This document shows, piece by piece, positions 1 to 8,000 of a DNA stretch of 17,256 nucleotides. Origin of the DNA: an uncultured Lachnospiraceae bacterium. Lineage in GTDB: Bacteria > Bacillota > Clostridia > Lachnospirales > Lachnospiraceae. Under the pieces are notes generated by a model. That model worked only from the letters and a program-made list of their open reading frames with translations, did not search any database and was not told the DNA's origin. The stretch covers positions 1 to 17,256 of the forward strand of contig CALGVA010000063.1 in the NCBI GenBank assembly GCA_937920345.1, written 5' to 3'. The first letter of the stretch is position 1. Each line of letters opens with the position of its first letter. The position numbers and the translations under genes were made by a program.

Positions 1-208
1 GTACGAAGTGCCACATTGCGGAGGCGAGCCCCCAGCTCTTGCCTGTTGCTGATTGTTATATTGTTAGGTAAGAGTAAACACGTTTATTACGGAGGCACTA
101 ACTTTTTCTGTACTTTATACTTTATTGTAGATTGTAGATATATCTGCTATCACGAAAATATGCACTATCTCTAAAATGGGTAATAATATCAGAACAAAAG
201 AAAAGGGT

Positions 209-342
209 GCCTCTTAAAAAAGAAAAAGTGAGTATTGAAGCTGAAGTGTATTGAATTACCTGTCAAAAAGAAAAGGAACTTATTTTTAACGGGCAGCAGT
301 TAATACAGAAGCTGATCCCTGTTATTTTCCTTTTTAAGAGGC
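209..342. repeat. 134-bp segment bounded by an 18-bp imperfect inverted repeat
   Basis: Bases 209-226 and 325-342 are reverse complements with one mismatch (gcctcttaaaaaagaaaa against ttttcctttttaagaggc). The interior shows no coding frame. The arrangement resembles the ends of a small non-autonomous insertion element (MITE-like), but no clear target-site duplication flanks it. It could also be a long-looped RNA hairpin. Confidence 0.45.
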
Positions 343-571
343 TGAATTTTTTAATACAAGATATTGGTTTCTCTAAAGATGACAACAGAAACAAAACATA
401 AAAAATATGTTTATATATAAGGGGAAAAAGATACTTCTTTAGTGGGGAAGAATGCCGTGAGATACTGATATTTACTGACTTTGTGGCATGTTTGGTACTG
501 GAAAGGGTTTGTCCATGGAAAAGGGCTTAATAAGGCGATCAGAAAAAACTGAATTTCAATCAAATTAAGAT

Positions 572-706
572 AGTGGTTAGGACACTATTGTTTCGGCTAG
601 TAAAATACTTTATAATATGTGACGGAAAGTAATAGGTATAGTATGATTTGAAATCTGTAAAAGTAGGTGTTTGTTGATAGAAACTTTTTTTATTGTCCTA
701 ACCACT
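572..706. repeat. 135-bp segment bounded by a perfect 13-bp inverted repeat
   Basis: Bases 572-584 (agtggttaggaca) and 694-706 (tgtcctaaccact) are perfect reverse complements. The 109-bp interior is AT-rich and non-coding. The length nearly equals that of the other inverted-repeat segment at 209-342, but the sequences are unrelated. No obvious target-site duplication is seen. A MITE-like relic is possible. Confidence 0.45.
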
Positions 707-884
707 TTTTGTTGCTATAGATTTGTGTATTTACATTGCCAGCATAGTATTGTGTAGCAACAAATACACGGAAACATGGAACTGTGAAAAGTGAATAAAG
801 CGTAAAAAATGTAAATTAATATTGCTCGGAACTAAAATGAAATCCATGCGATAATAAATTCAGTGAAAGAGAGATAAGATTTTA

Positions 885-1054
885 GCAGGTTTTACCTGCC
901 TGTCACTTTCCAGACAGTAGGCTTGGGGAGGCTGGCATATAGCCAGACAAGGCATCAGGGGCCAAAATCCTTGCTGTTACTCCATTAACAGTAGGTAGAT
1001 GGAGGCAGGAGTGTTATAAACAGTTCTGACAAGATGAAGGAGATAGGAACCTAT
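885..1054 (+). other. row of short hairpins upstream of the acidic-protein gene
   Basis: Five small stem-loops follow one another: 885-890/894-899 (gcaggt/acctgc), 900-904/913-917 (ctgtc/gacag), 932-936/942-946 (ctggc/gccag), 974-979/986-991 (ctgtta/taacag) and 1043-1047/1050-1054 (atagg/cctat). The stretch is locally more GC-rich than its surroundings and has no long frame. It could be a structured leader for the gene at 1122, or the decayed end of an upstream gene. I do not recognise an RNA family. Confidence 0.3.
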
Positions 1055-1121
1055 ATCACTATAAGGAAGTAATGTATTGTCACAGATTAACTAAAAATTT
1101 AGTCAAAGAAAAGGAGATTTT

Positions 1122-1640
1122 ATGATGGAAGATAAAACATTAGAAAACAAATTTGCAATGCACTTGTCAGGAGTATTAAGTGGAATGAGTTATGAAAAAG
1201 GAACAAGTGTTTTGGCGGGCTTTTGTGAAAATCGAGTAGTATTTAATATTATTTATTCTCATACTTATTGTTCATTAGAGGAAAAGAGAGAAGATGGTTC
1301 TGGTTCTATTTTTTATGATATGATATTTTGGGTATCTGATCAGATAGAATCTGTGAATATATTTAGGCAATATGAAATTGGTATGTTTCATTATCAAATG
1401 CGGATTAATCCAACGGCGGATGAGCTAACTGAATTTTTAGATTCTTATGAGGAGGATTATGATGAATTGAGCGAGGAAGAAATATTGATAAAAGTAGCAG
1501 AGGAGGCAAGGAAATTAATGGAAGACCTTGATTTTGATGAAATCAGGGATTACTTTGAAAATATAAACAATGTATGGAGTGTTGAAAGCGGAGATGAATT
1601 ATATTATTATGTAGACGGTAGACAATTTCCTAAGGAGTGA
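1122..1640 (+). CDS. hypothetical acidic protein, possibly immunity-like
   Basis: This is a 172-residue protein of unknown family. GGAG at 1113-1116 lies 5 bases before the ATG at 1122; a second ATG follows directly at 1125 and is equally plausible. The product is rich in Glu and Asp, especially after about residue 100 (for example SYEEDYDELSEEE), and has many Tyr and Phe residues. It has no signal peptide or membrane segment, so it should be cytoplasmic. Size, acidity and an isolated position in AT-rich DNA resemble immunity proteins of polymorphic toxin systems, but no toxin lies in the window, so this is only a guess. Base composition is far more AT-rich than in the housekeeping genes downstream, which suggests transfer. 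A short palindrome (actaaaaatttagt, 1090-1103) just upstream could be an operator. Confidence 0.75.
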   Translation: MMEDKTLENKFAMHLSGVLSGMSYEKGTSVLAGFCENRVVFNIIYSHTYCSLEEKREDGSGSIFYDMIFWVSDQIESVNIFRQYEIGMFHYQMRINPTADELTEFLDSYEEDYDELSEEEILIKVAEEARKLMEDLDFDEIRDYFENINNVWSVESGDELYYYVDGRQFPKE

Positions 1641-1690
1641 TGGCTTCAAATTCATTTTTTTAGGATACTTAAATCTATTTCTATGGAACC

Positions 1691-1719
1691 TTGCTAGTAG
1701 GGGTAAAGTACGTTATAAT
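1691..1719 (+). promoter_or_regulatory. sigma-A promoter for the small RNA at 1726
   Basis: A TTGCTA -35 element (1691-1696) and a perfect TATAAT -10 element (1714-1719) are separated by 17 bases. The predicted start is near 1726, exactly where the pairing region of the downstream RNA begins. Confidence 0.75.
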
Positions 1720-1725
1720 ACCCTT

Positions 1726-1862
1726 ACAAGGTCGATTTCTCCATATCCCTAGGCACACCCGAATATCCTGCGAAGGCAATTTGGGGTAGTCCCAAAAAGA
1801 GAATAAGAAGCAATAGAACGACCTTGTAGAGAGGAAAAATCCTTTCTATGAGGTCGTTTTTA
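1726..1862 (+). ncRNA. unassigned structured small RNA or riboswitch-like leader
   Basis: A consensus promoter upstream and a strong terminator at the end define a transcript of about 137 nt. It has no reading frame of note. Visible pairings, from outside in, are 1726-1734 with 1819-1827 (acaaggtcg/cgaccttgt, 9 bp perfect), 1737-1741 with 1799-1803 (ttctc/gagaa), 1757-1764 with 1779-1787 with a bulge, and a small cct-gcga-agg hairpin whose loop is a GNRA tetraloop. The outer 9-bp helix uses bases that also form the 5' arm of the terminator, so the two folds exclude each other. That is the layout of an ON-type riboswitch, but also of a free-standing RNA with an intrinsic terminator. I see no match to 6S, SRP RNA, tmRNA or a riboswitch I know. 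The next gene starts about 370 bases downstream. Confidence 0.65.
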
Positions 1863-1865
1863 TTT
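1817..1865 (+). terminator. strong intrinsic terminator
   Basis: Bases 1817-1834 pair with 1841-1858 in an 18-bp stem (only three or so G-U pairs) around the loop aaaaat, followed by ttttt and attt. It ends the small RNA that starts near 1726. Confidence 0.85.
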
Positions 1866-2041
1866 GGAGAGAAAAAGCCTTGAAAATAAAGGGAATTTAG
1901 GGGATTCAGGTGTAAATACAGTATGACTTTAGAGGTAGAAAATCCAGTGAAATATAACTCGGATCCATTTTTGGGAGAAATGGGGAGAGGATACGGAAGT
2001 TTGCCTTTTGAGAATAATCGGGTTTGCCCCTGAACATGAGA

Positions 2042-2082
2042 AAGGCCTCATGTACGGGAATGTCCCATGCAGGAGGTCTTTT
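2042..2082 (+). terminator. possible weak terminator or leader hairpin
   Basis: The sequence aggcctc near 2043 pairs with gaggtct near 2073 with one G-U pair, and the interior contains ggga/tccc. It is followed by only four Ts. It lies just upstream of a TATAAT (2093-2098), so it may end upstream transcription or be part of a leader. Confidence 0.3.
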
Positions 2083-2116
2083 CGGAGCAAAGTATAATGT
2101 ACACGGCTATTTGTGC

Positions 2117-2132
2117 CGCTCCGGAATGGAGA
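2117..2132 (+). repeat. 16-bp repeat shared with the carB start region
   Basis: The sequence cgctccggaatggaga occurs here and at 5036-5051. In both places it carries a GGAG ribosome binding site and an ATG begins exactly 21 bases after its first base (2138 here, 5057 for carB). It can fold as ctcc-ggaat-ggag. Confidence 0.6.
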
Positions 2133-2137
2133 GCAAG

Positions 2138-2188
2138 ATGGAAAATGAAAACTTTCAATCGCCAAATTTGTATCTGCGCGCTGTCTGA
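2138..2188 (+). CDS. 16-codon leader frame or frameshifted gene start
   Basis: ATG at 2138 sits 6 bases after GGAG (2128-2131) and encodes MENENFQSPNLYLRAV before TGA at 2186-2188. The ribosome binding site lies in the same 16-bp repeat, at the same spacing, as the carB start, which supports real initiation here. A single-base shift near 2186 would join this frame to the open frame running into the zinc-ribbon protein and give about 449 residues. It may therefore be a leader peptide or the true N-terminus separated by a frameshift or a sequencing error. Confidence 0.4.
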   Translation: MENENFQSPNLYLRAV

Positions 2189-2234
2189 CACAGACTTGTC
2201 GTGTGCAGAAAACAGTGCAGAAATGGAGAAAAAT

Positions 2235-3488
2235 ATGGGAATAACAGAGCAGACAGAGAATGAGATGAATGAAGAAACAGCAAAAGAGCATACCACTGGA
2301 ACAGGTCAGAAGGCAGCGGAGCAGGCTGTAGAGGCAGCAAACGATTTCATGCGGCAGACGTATGCCTTTGCGGCGGATGTGAAACTGAAAGAATGCAGGT
2401 ACTGCTGTGTCATGATACCAAAGAAGGCACGGATCTGTCCTAACTGCAAATCAAAGCTCAGGAAACATATATTGGGCAAAGCGGTTGCGGCAGTTTTCGT
2501 GATCGGGGTGATTGGCGCGGGCGGTTACGGTCTGTCTGCATATCTGGGATGGCTGCCTGATTCTGTTGTACCCGTATGGCTGGCGCGGTTAAAACCGACG
2601 GCGGCGGTCGCGGCGGTGACCACGGTGGAGACGACAGAGAATGTCGCCGGCGCGAAGCCTGTAGAGCCTGTGGAGTTTTTGCAGCCGGAGACGGAAGAAG
2701 TGATTCCGGAGACGATGGATCAGAGCGACAGGCCGGAGACGACAGGCGCGCCGCAGGAGATAACGGATCAGAGTGTCAGACCGGAGACGACAGACGCGCC
2801 GCAGAGGACAACGGATCAGAGTGTCAGACCGGAGACGACAGACGCGCCGCAGGAGGTAACAGATCAGAGTGCCGGGCTGGAGGCGGCAGAACAGCCGGAG
2901 AATGGGGAAGGACTGACAGCAGGGAAAGATGATGCCGCTGCGGGACTTGTGCAGACGGTTAAAGATAGCGAAAACGCCGTGTCAAGAGACGAGGAAACTG
3001 ACGAAACCGGGACGGCGAAGAAGGATGAGGGCGACGAAACGAAAACAGAGAGCGTATTGTCACGGGACGACGCAGCAGCACAGGACGATGAGGCGGAGCC
3101 GAAGGAGACATTTCCTGAGGAGATGGATGAAAACGAGGCGGCTTTCCGCGCTGACTGCGTGCGGAGAGGCTACAAGGAACTCCTGCGGAATGAGGATTAT
3201 CTGGGCACGGCGGTCTGGCTGGAGGCGGAGGTGATCTGCCAGGTTGACGGCGGACTTTTTGATGAGAATATCTATTATTTGTGCGTGGAAGAAGAGAACG
3301 GCGATATCAGGCGTTATTATATTATCAGAGACGACAGGGCGGCGGACGAGACACTGATTCTCGAAGGCGACATGCTTACGGTATACGGACGCCTGTTCGG
3401 GAATTGTAAGCTTCCGGCGAGTCTGGTTGAGACAAGACCGACGGTGCCGGCGATCTTCATGTTGTGCTGTGACCTGGCGGAAGAATAA
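2235..3488 (+). CDS. zinc-ribbon single-pass membrane protein with tandem repeats
   Basis: This 417-residue protein starts at ATG 2235, chosen because GGAG (2225-2228) lies 6 bases upstream; the frame is open further 5' to 2067. Residues ~54-71 form a zinc ribbon with two Cys pairs (CRYC and CPNC). A basic stretch and one hydrophobic segment (~79-107) follow. The outer part has a Thr/Glu/Pro-rich linker with three copies of a 16-residue repeat (core DQSVRPETTDAPQ), then an acidic linker. The last ~120 residues form a compact domain (GYKELLRNEDYLGTAVWLEAEV onward) that resembles the OB-fold-like extracellular domain found in many clostridial surface proteins; that assignment is from memory. 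I infer a cytoplasmic zinc ribbon and an external domain on a stalk. The ligand and role are unknown. It lies just upstream of carAB, which has its own promoter. Confidence 0.8.
   Translation: MGITEQTENEMNEETAKEHTTGTGQKAAEQAVEAANDFMRQTYAFAADVKLKECRYCCVMIPKKARICPNCKSKLRKHILGKAVAAVFVIGVIGAGGYGLSAYLGWLPDSVVPVWLARLKPTAAVAAVTTVETTENVAGAKPVEPVEFLQPETEEVIPETMDQSDRPETTGAPQEITDQSVRPETTDAPQRTTDQSVRPETTDAPQEVTDQSAGLEAAEQPENGEGLTAGKDDAAAGLVQTVKDSENAVSRDEETDETGTAKKDEGDETKTESVLSRDDAAAQDDEAEPKETFPEEMDENEAAFRADCVRRGYKELLRNEDYLGTAVWLEAEVICQVDGGLFDENIYYLCVEEENGDIRRYYIIRDDRAADETLILEGDMLTVYGRLFGNCKLPASLVETRPTVPAIFMLCCDLAEE
2715..2879 (+). repeat. 48-bp in-frame tandem repeat
   Basis: Units start at 2715, 2763, 2811 and (partial) 2859. 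Copies two and three are nearly identical, and the first and last are diverged. The exact 48-bp period keeps the reading frame and encodes a 16-residue Pro/Thr/Glu-rich stalk unit. Copy number could vary between strains. Confidence 0.85.
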
Positions 3489-3582
3489 TGCATACGCTGT
3501 CGGTAGAGAAAATGCGATAGCGGTACCGCAGGCTGCGGCGGAATTGTGGAAGCGCAGGAAGGAAGGTCTGCTTTTTGGGGAA

Positions 3583-3611
3583 TTGAAAGGGCAGGACGCC
3601 TGTGCTATAAT
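3583..3611 (+). promoter_or_regulatory. carAB promoter
   Basis: TTGAAA (3583-3588) and TATAAT (3606-3611) are separated by 17 bases. The predicted start near 3618 leaves a leader of about 60 bases before carA. I do not see a PyrR-binding loop or a terminator in that leader, so attenuation of this promoter is not evident. Confidence 0.75.
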
Positions 3612-3677
3612 GAGTCGGTTGTGCCATAGCATATTTTATGAGATTCACATACATTTTAGAAGGAAACAGGTGACAGG

Positions 3678-4883
3678 ATGAAGGCATTCTTAATATTGGA
3701 AGATGGTACTGTTTTTGAGGGAACGCATATAGGCGCGCAGAAAGAGGTCATCAGCGAGATCGTGTTTAATACCTCTATGGCGGGGTACCTGGAGGTGCTG
3801 ACAGATCCGTCCTATGCGGGACAGGCAGTGTGCATGACTTATCCGCTGATCGGCAATTACGGCGTCTGCAGAGAGGATATGGAATCCCGCAGGGCATGGC
3901 CGGACGGCTTCATTGTCAGGGAACTTTCGCGTATCCCCAGCAATTTCAGATGTGATATGACGATTCAGGCATTTCTGGAGGAAAACGGCGTGCCGGGCAT
4001 CGCGGGGATCGATACGAGGGCACTTGTGAAGCTTCTTCGTGAAAAGGGAACTATGAACGGCATGATTACGACCGACGAAAGATATCAGCTGGACGGGATT
4101 CTTCCGAGGTTAAAGGCTTATACGACGGGGAAGGTCGTAGAGCGGGTGACCTGTAAAGAGAAATATACGCTGGCTGCTGCGAAGACGCTGGCGGACAACG
4201 GTCCGGTTTCCGGCAGTTCACAGTTTCAGAGAGAGGCTTATGAGAACGGTGTTCGCGAGAAGAAACCGAGTATGGTGCGTGAACTGCGTGGAAAAGGGTT
4301 AAAAGTGGCGCTCCTTGACCTGGGGGCAAAAGACAATATTGCGAGATCACTCGCCGCGAGAGGCTGTGAGGTGACGGTCTATCCGGCGGGCACTAAGGCG
4401 CAGGAGATTATAGACGCGAAGCCGGACGGGATCATGCTCAGCAACGGACCGGGCGACCCGAAGGAGTGTACAGGAGTGATCGACGAGATCAGGAAATTGT
4501 ACGACACGGATATCACGATCTTTGCGATCTGTCTCGGACATCAGTTGATGGCGCTTGCCACGGGGGCGGACACGTATAAGATGAAATACGGACACAGAGG
4601 CGGCAATCATCCGGTAAAGGATCTGCAGACCGGCAGAGTCTATATTTCTTCCCAGAATCACGGATATGTCGTGGACACGGGCAGACTGGACCCGCAGGTG
4701 GCGGTTGAGGCATTTGTCAATGTCAATGACGGCACCAACGAAGGGCTCTCCTATACGGGCAAAAATATCTTTACGGTGCAGTTTCATCCGGAGGCATGTC
4801 CGGGACCGCAGGACTCCGGGGAGTTGTTCGACCGGTTTATTTCTATGATGCGAAACGGAGGACTGTGTGAGGAACCACACTGA
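3678..4883 (+). CDS. carA: carbamoyl phosphate synthase small subunit (glutaminase)
   Basis: CarA hydrolyses glutamine and channels ammonia to CarB for carbamoyl phosphate, the precursor of pyrimidines and arginine. The 401-residue product starts MKAFLILEDG and has the CarA N-terminal domain (FNTSMAGYLEVLTDPSYAGQ near residue 30) and a class I glutamine amidotransferase domain in its second half. The motif SNGPGDP and the catalytic triad are present: Cys285 in AICLGHQ, His370 and Glu372 in FHPEA. It is slightly longer than the usual 360-380 residues. AGGTGA at 3668-3673 is close to the ATG and AGGAAA at 3661 is further away, so the binding site is not ideal. It is the first gene of the carAB operon, and carB starts 173 bases after it ends. 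Confidence 0.97.
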   Translation: MKAFLILEDGTVFEGTHIGAQKEVISEIVFNTSMAGYLEVLTDPSYAGQAVCMTYPLIGNYGVCREDMESRRAWPDGFIVRELSRIPSNFRCDMTIQAFLEENGVPGIAGIDTRALVKLLREKGTMNGMITTDERYQLDGILPRLKAYTTGKVVERVTCKEKYTLAAAKTLADNGPVSGSSQFQREAYENGVREKKPSMVRELRGKGLKVALLDLGAKDNIARSLAARGCEVTVYPAGTKAQEIIDAKPDGIMLSNGPGDPKECTGVIDEIRKLYDTDITIFAICLGHQLMALATGADTYKMKYGHRGGNHPVKDLQTGRVYISSQNHGYVVDTGRLDPQVAVEAFVNVNDGTNEGLSYTGKNIFTVQFHPEACPGPQDSGELFDRFISMMRNGGLCEEPH

Positions 4884-4899
4884 TGTGTTGATTTCCTCC

Positions 4900-4917
4900 G
4901 TCTGAACAAGTTCAGAC
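4900..4917 (+). other. palindromic hairpin after carA
   Basis: gtctgaac (4900-4907) and gttcagac (4910-4917) are perfect reverse complements around aa. There is no T-run, so it is not an ordinary terminator. It may protect the carA mRNA end or set the carA to carB ratio. Confidence 0.5.
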
Positions 4918-4931
4918 AGCAGATTTATGCA

Positions 4932-5041
4932 GGAGCGTCATAAATTTGTCTGTATGGCAAAACTTTGTAAACAAAGTTTGCAAATTTGAGATTTGCGACT
5001 TTGCGTTAGCAAAGTCATGCCACTTGTCGTGAAAACGCTCC
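4932..5041 (+). promoter_or_regulatory. multi-hairpin structure in the carA-carB spacer
   Basis: Outer arms ggagcgt (4932-4938) and acgctcc (5035-5041) pair and enclose three consecutive hairpins: 4960-4967/4972-4979 (aaactttg/caaagttt), 4980-4985/4991-4996 (gcaaat/atttgc) and 4997-5004/5009-5016 (gactttgc/gcaaagtc, loop gtta). The result is a closed multi-branch fold ending a few bases before the carB ribosome binding site. No terminator or promoter is visible. A role in carB translation or mRNA processing is inferred. Confidence 0.5.
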
Positions 5042-5056
5042 GGAATGGAGAATATA

Positions 5057-8000
5057 ATGCCAAAAAATCCAAACGTAAAAAGTGTTTTAGTAATAGGTTC
5101 GGGTCCGATTGTGATCGGACAGGCGGCGGAGTTTGACTATGCCGGTACACAGGCGTGCCGTTCTTTAAAAGAAGAAGGCATGGAAGTTATTCTGGTCAAC
5201 TCCAATCCGGCGACGATCATGACTGACGGTGATATCGCGGACAAAGTATATATTGAGCCGTTGACGACGAAGGTATTAGAACAAATTATCATGAAAGAGA
5301 AACCTGACAGCCTTTTGCCCAATATGGGCGGACAGGCGGGCTTAAATCTCGGCATGGAACTGGATGAGTCCGGCTTTCTGGCAGCGCACGGCGTTACACT
5401 TCTCGGCACCACGGCCAGGACCATTAAGAAGGCGGAAGACCGGCTGGAGTTCAAGGAGACGATGGAGAAGATCGGGGAACCTTGTGCACCCTCCCTCGTC
5501 GTGGAAAATATCGAGGACGGCGTTGCATTCGCGAATAAAATAGGCTATCCCGTCGTGCTTCGTCCGGCCTATACGCTGGGCGGCTCCGGCGGCGGCATTG
5601 CCCATAATCAGATGGAACTGGAGGAGATACTGGCCAACGGGCTGCGGCTTTCACGGGTGGGACAGGTTCTGGTGGAGCGCTGCATCGCCGGATGGAAAGA
5701 GATTGAATACGAGGTGATGCGTGACAGTGCTGGCAACTGTATCACCGTTTGTAATATGGAAAATATCGACCCGGTAGGCGTGCACACGGGCGACAGTATC
5801 GTGGTAGCGCCCTCACAGACACTGGGCGATAAAGAATACCAGATGCTTCGGAGTTCGGCGCTCAACATCATCAACGAACTGGGGATTACGGGCGGCTGTA
5901 ACGTGCAGTTTGCGCTGCACCCCACCAGTTTCGAGTACTGTGTGATCGAGGTAAACCCGCGTGTGAGCCGTTCTTCTGCGCTGGCTTCTAAAGCGACGGG
6001 CTATCCGATCGCGAAGGTCGCGGCGAAGATTGCGCTCGGCTACACGTTAGATGAGATTCAGAATGCCATTACCGGTAAGACTTACGCCAGCTTTGAGCCG
6101 ACACTGGATTACTGTGTGGTAAAGATTCCGAGGCTGCCTTTCGATAAGTTTATAACGGCAAAACGTACTTTGACGACACAGATGAAGGCCACGGGCGAAG
6201 TCATGAGCATCGCTAACAACTTCGAGGGCGCGCTGATGAAGGCAATCCGCTCGCTGGAACAGCATGTGGACTGTCTGCGCAGCTATGATTTCTCGGCGCT
6301 TAGTGTGGAAGAGTTAAAGGAACGCATGAAAATTGTGGATGACCAGAGAATCTATATCATTGCGGAGGCAATCCGCAAAGGCATTTCTTATGATACGATT
6401 CATGAGATTACCATGGTGGACCACTGGTTTATTGATAAGATTGCGATTCTGACGGAGATGGAGACGGCGCTGGAACAGAGACCGTTGACGGTAGAATTGT
6501 TAAAAGAGGCTAAAAGGCTTGAATTTCCCGATACGGTGATTGCCCGGCTGACAGGCAGGACAGAAGAAGAAATTAAGAAAATGCGCTATGATAACGGCAT
6601 CGTGGCGGCATTTAAGATGGTGGATACCTGCGCGGCAGAGTTCGCGGCGAGTACGCCTTATTATTATTCCGTATTCGGTTCCGAGACGGAAGTCGTGGAG
6701 ACTCATCCGAAGAAAAAGGTGCTGGTGCTCGGTTCCGGACCGATCCGCATCGGGCAGGGAATCGAGTTCGATTATTGTTCCGTGCACGCCACATGGGCTT
6801 TTGCCAAAGAGGGCTATGAAACAATTATCATCAACAACAACCCGGAGACAGTCAGCACCGATTTTGATATTGCGGACAAACTTTATTTTGAGCCGTTGAC
6901 GCCGGAGGACGTGGAGAATATCGTCAACGTGGAGAAACCGGACGGCGCAGTGGTGCAGTTTGGCGGACAGACGGCCATCAAGCTGACGGAGAGCCTGATG
7001 AAGATGGGTGTGCCGATTCTGGGAACGAAAGCGGAAGACGTGGATGCCGCCGAGGATCGGGAGCTTTTTGACCAGATTCTGGAAGAAACGGAGATTCCCA
7101 GGGCTGCGGGCGGTACGGTGTACACGGCGGAAGAAGCGAAAGCGGTGGCAAACAGGCTGGGTTATCCGGTACTTGTGCGTCCTTCCTACGTGCTGGGCGG
7201 TCAGGGGATGCAGATCGCGCTGTCCGATCAGGAAATCGAGGAATTTATGGCGGTGATCAATCGCTATGAGCAGGAGCACCCGATCCTGGTGGATAAATAT
7301 TTACAGGGAAAAGAGCTTGAGGTGGATGCGGTGTGCGACGGCACGGATATTCTGATTCCGGGCATTATGGAGCATATCGAGCGGACGGGCGTGCATTCGG
7401 GCGACAGTATCTCCGTTTACCCGGCGCCCACCGTCAGCGAAAAGGTAAAAGAAACCATTGCGGAGTATTCCAGAAGGCTGGCGAAAGCGCTGCATGTCAT
7501 TGGTTTGATTAATATTCAGTTCATAGCCATGGGCGATGAAGTGTACGTGATCGAGGTGAATCCCAGGTCTTCCCGCACCGTGCCGTATATCAGCAAGGTA
7601 ACGGGAATTCCGATCGTCGATCTGGCGACGGAAGTGATAATCGGTAAGAAGATCCGTGATCTGGGCTATGAGCCGGGCTTACAGCCGGCGGCGGATTATT
7701 ACGCCGTGAAGATGCCGGTATTCTCTTTTGAAAAGATTCGCGGCGCGGAGATCAGCCTGGGGCCGGAGATGAAGTCTACCGGAGAATGTCTCGGTATTGC
7801 GAAGACCTTTAATGAGGCGCTTTATAAAGCATTTCTTGGCGCCGGTGTCAATCTGCCGAAGCATAAGCAGATGATCATTACCGTCAAGGATGCGGATAAA
7901 GGAGAGGCAATCGAAGTGGCGCGCCGCTTCCAGAAGCTGGGCTACATTATCTATGCGACGAGGAGTACGGCGGCGGCGTTAAATGAGGCGGGTGTCAAAG

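Larger units (their letters stand above)
1..1121. other. AT-rich gene-poor region, possibly degraded mobile DNA
   Basis: No convincing gene is visible in this stretch. The first ~50 bases are more GC-rich than what follows and could be the end of a feature outside the window; a frame open from base 1 to about 174 has no recognisable protein content. The rest is strongly AT-rich, with short frames and frequent stops. It contains two inverted-repeat-bounded segments of nearly equal length (209-342 and 572-706) and a row of short hairpins (885-1054), described separately. I infer decayed mobile or accessory DNA, but no transposase remnant can be read. Confidence 0.5.

Noticed and set aside
1726..1862. 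6S RNA or SRP RNA as identity of the small RNA
   Set aside because: The SRP hallmark GGAAG/AGCAGC hairpin is missing and the length and fold do not fit 6S, so I left it unassigned.
3060..3632. 190-codon minus-strand frame across the zinc-ribbon gene end and carA leader
   Set aside because: It is antisense to a clear gene and to the carAB promoter and has no start signal.
3611..3677. PyrR attenuator in the carAB leader
   Set aside because: The leader is only about 60 bases, with no terminator and no PyrR-binding loop visible.
6500..7279. 259-codon open frame on the minus strand inside carB
   Set aside because: It lies antisense to an intact carB with no ribosome binding site and no recognisable protein; it is a shadow of the GC-rich codon pattern.
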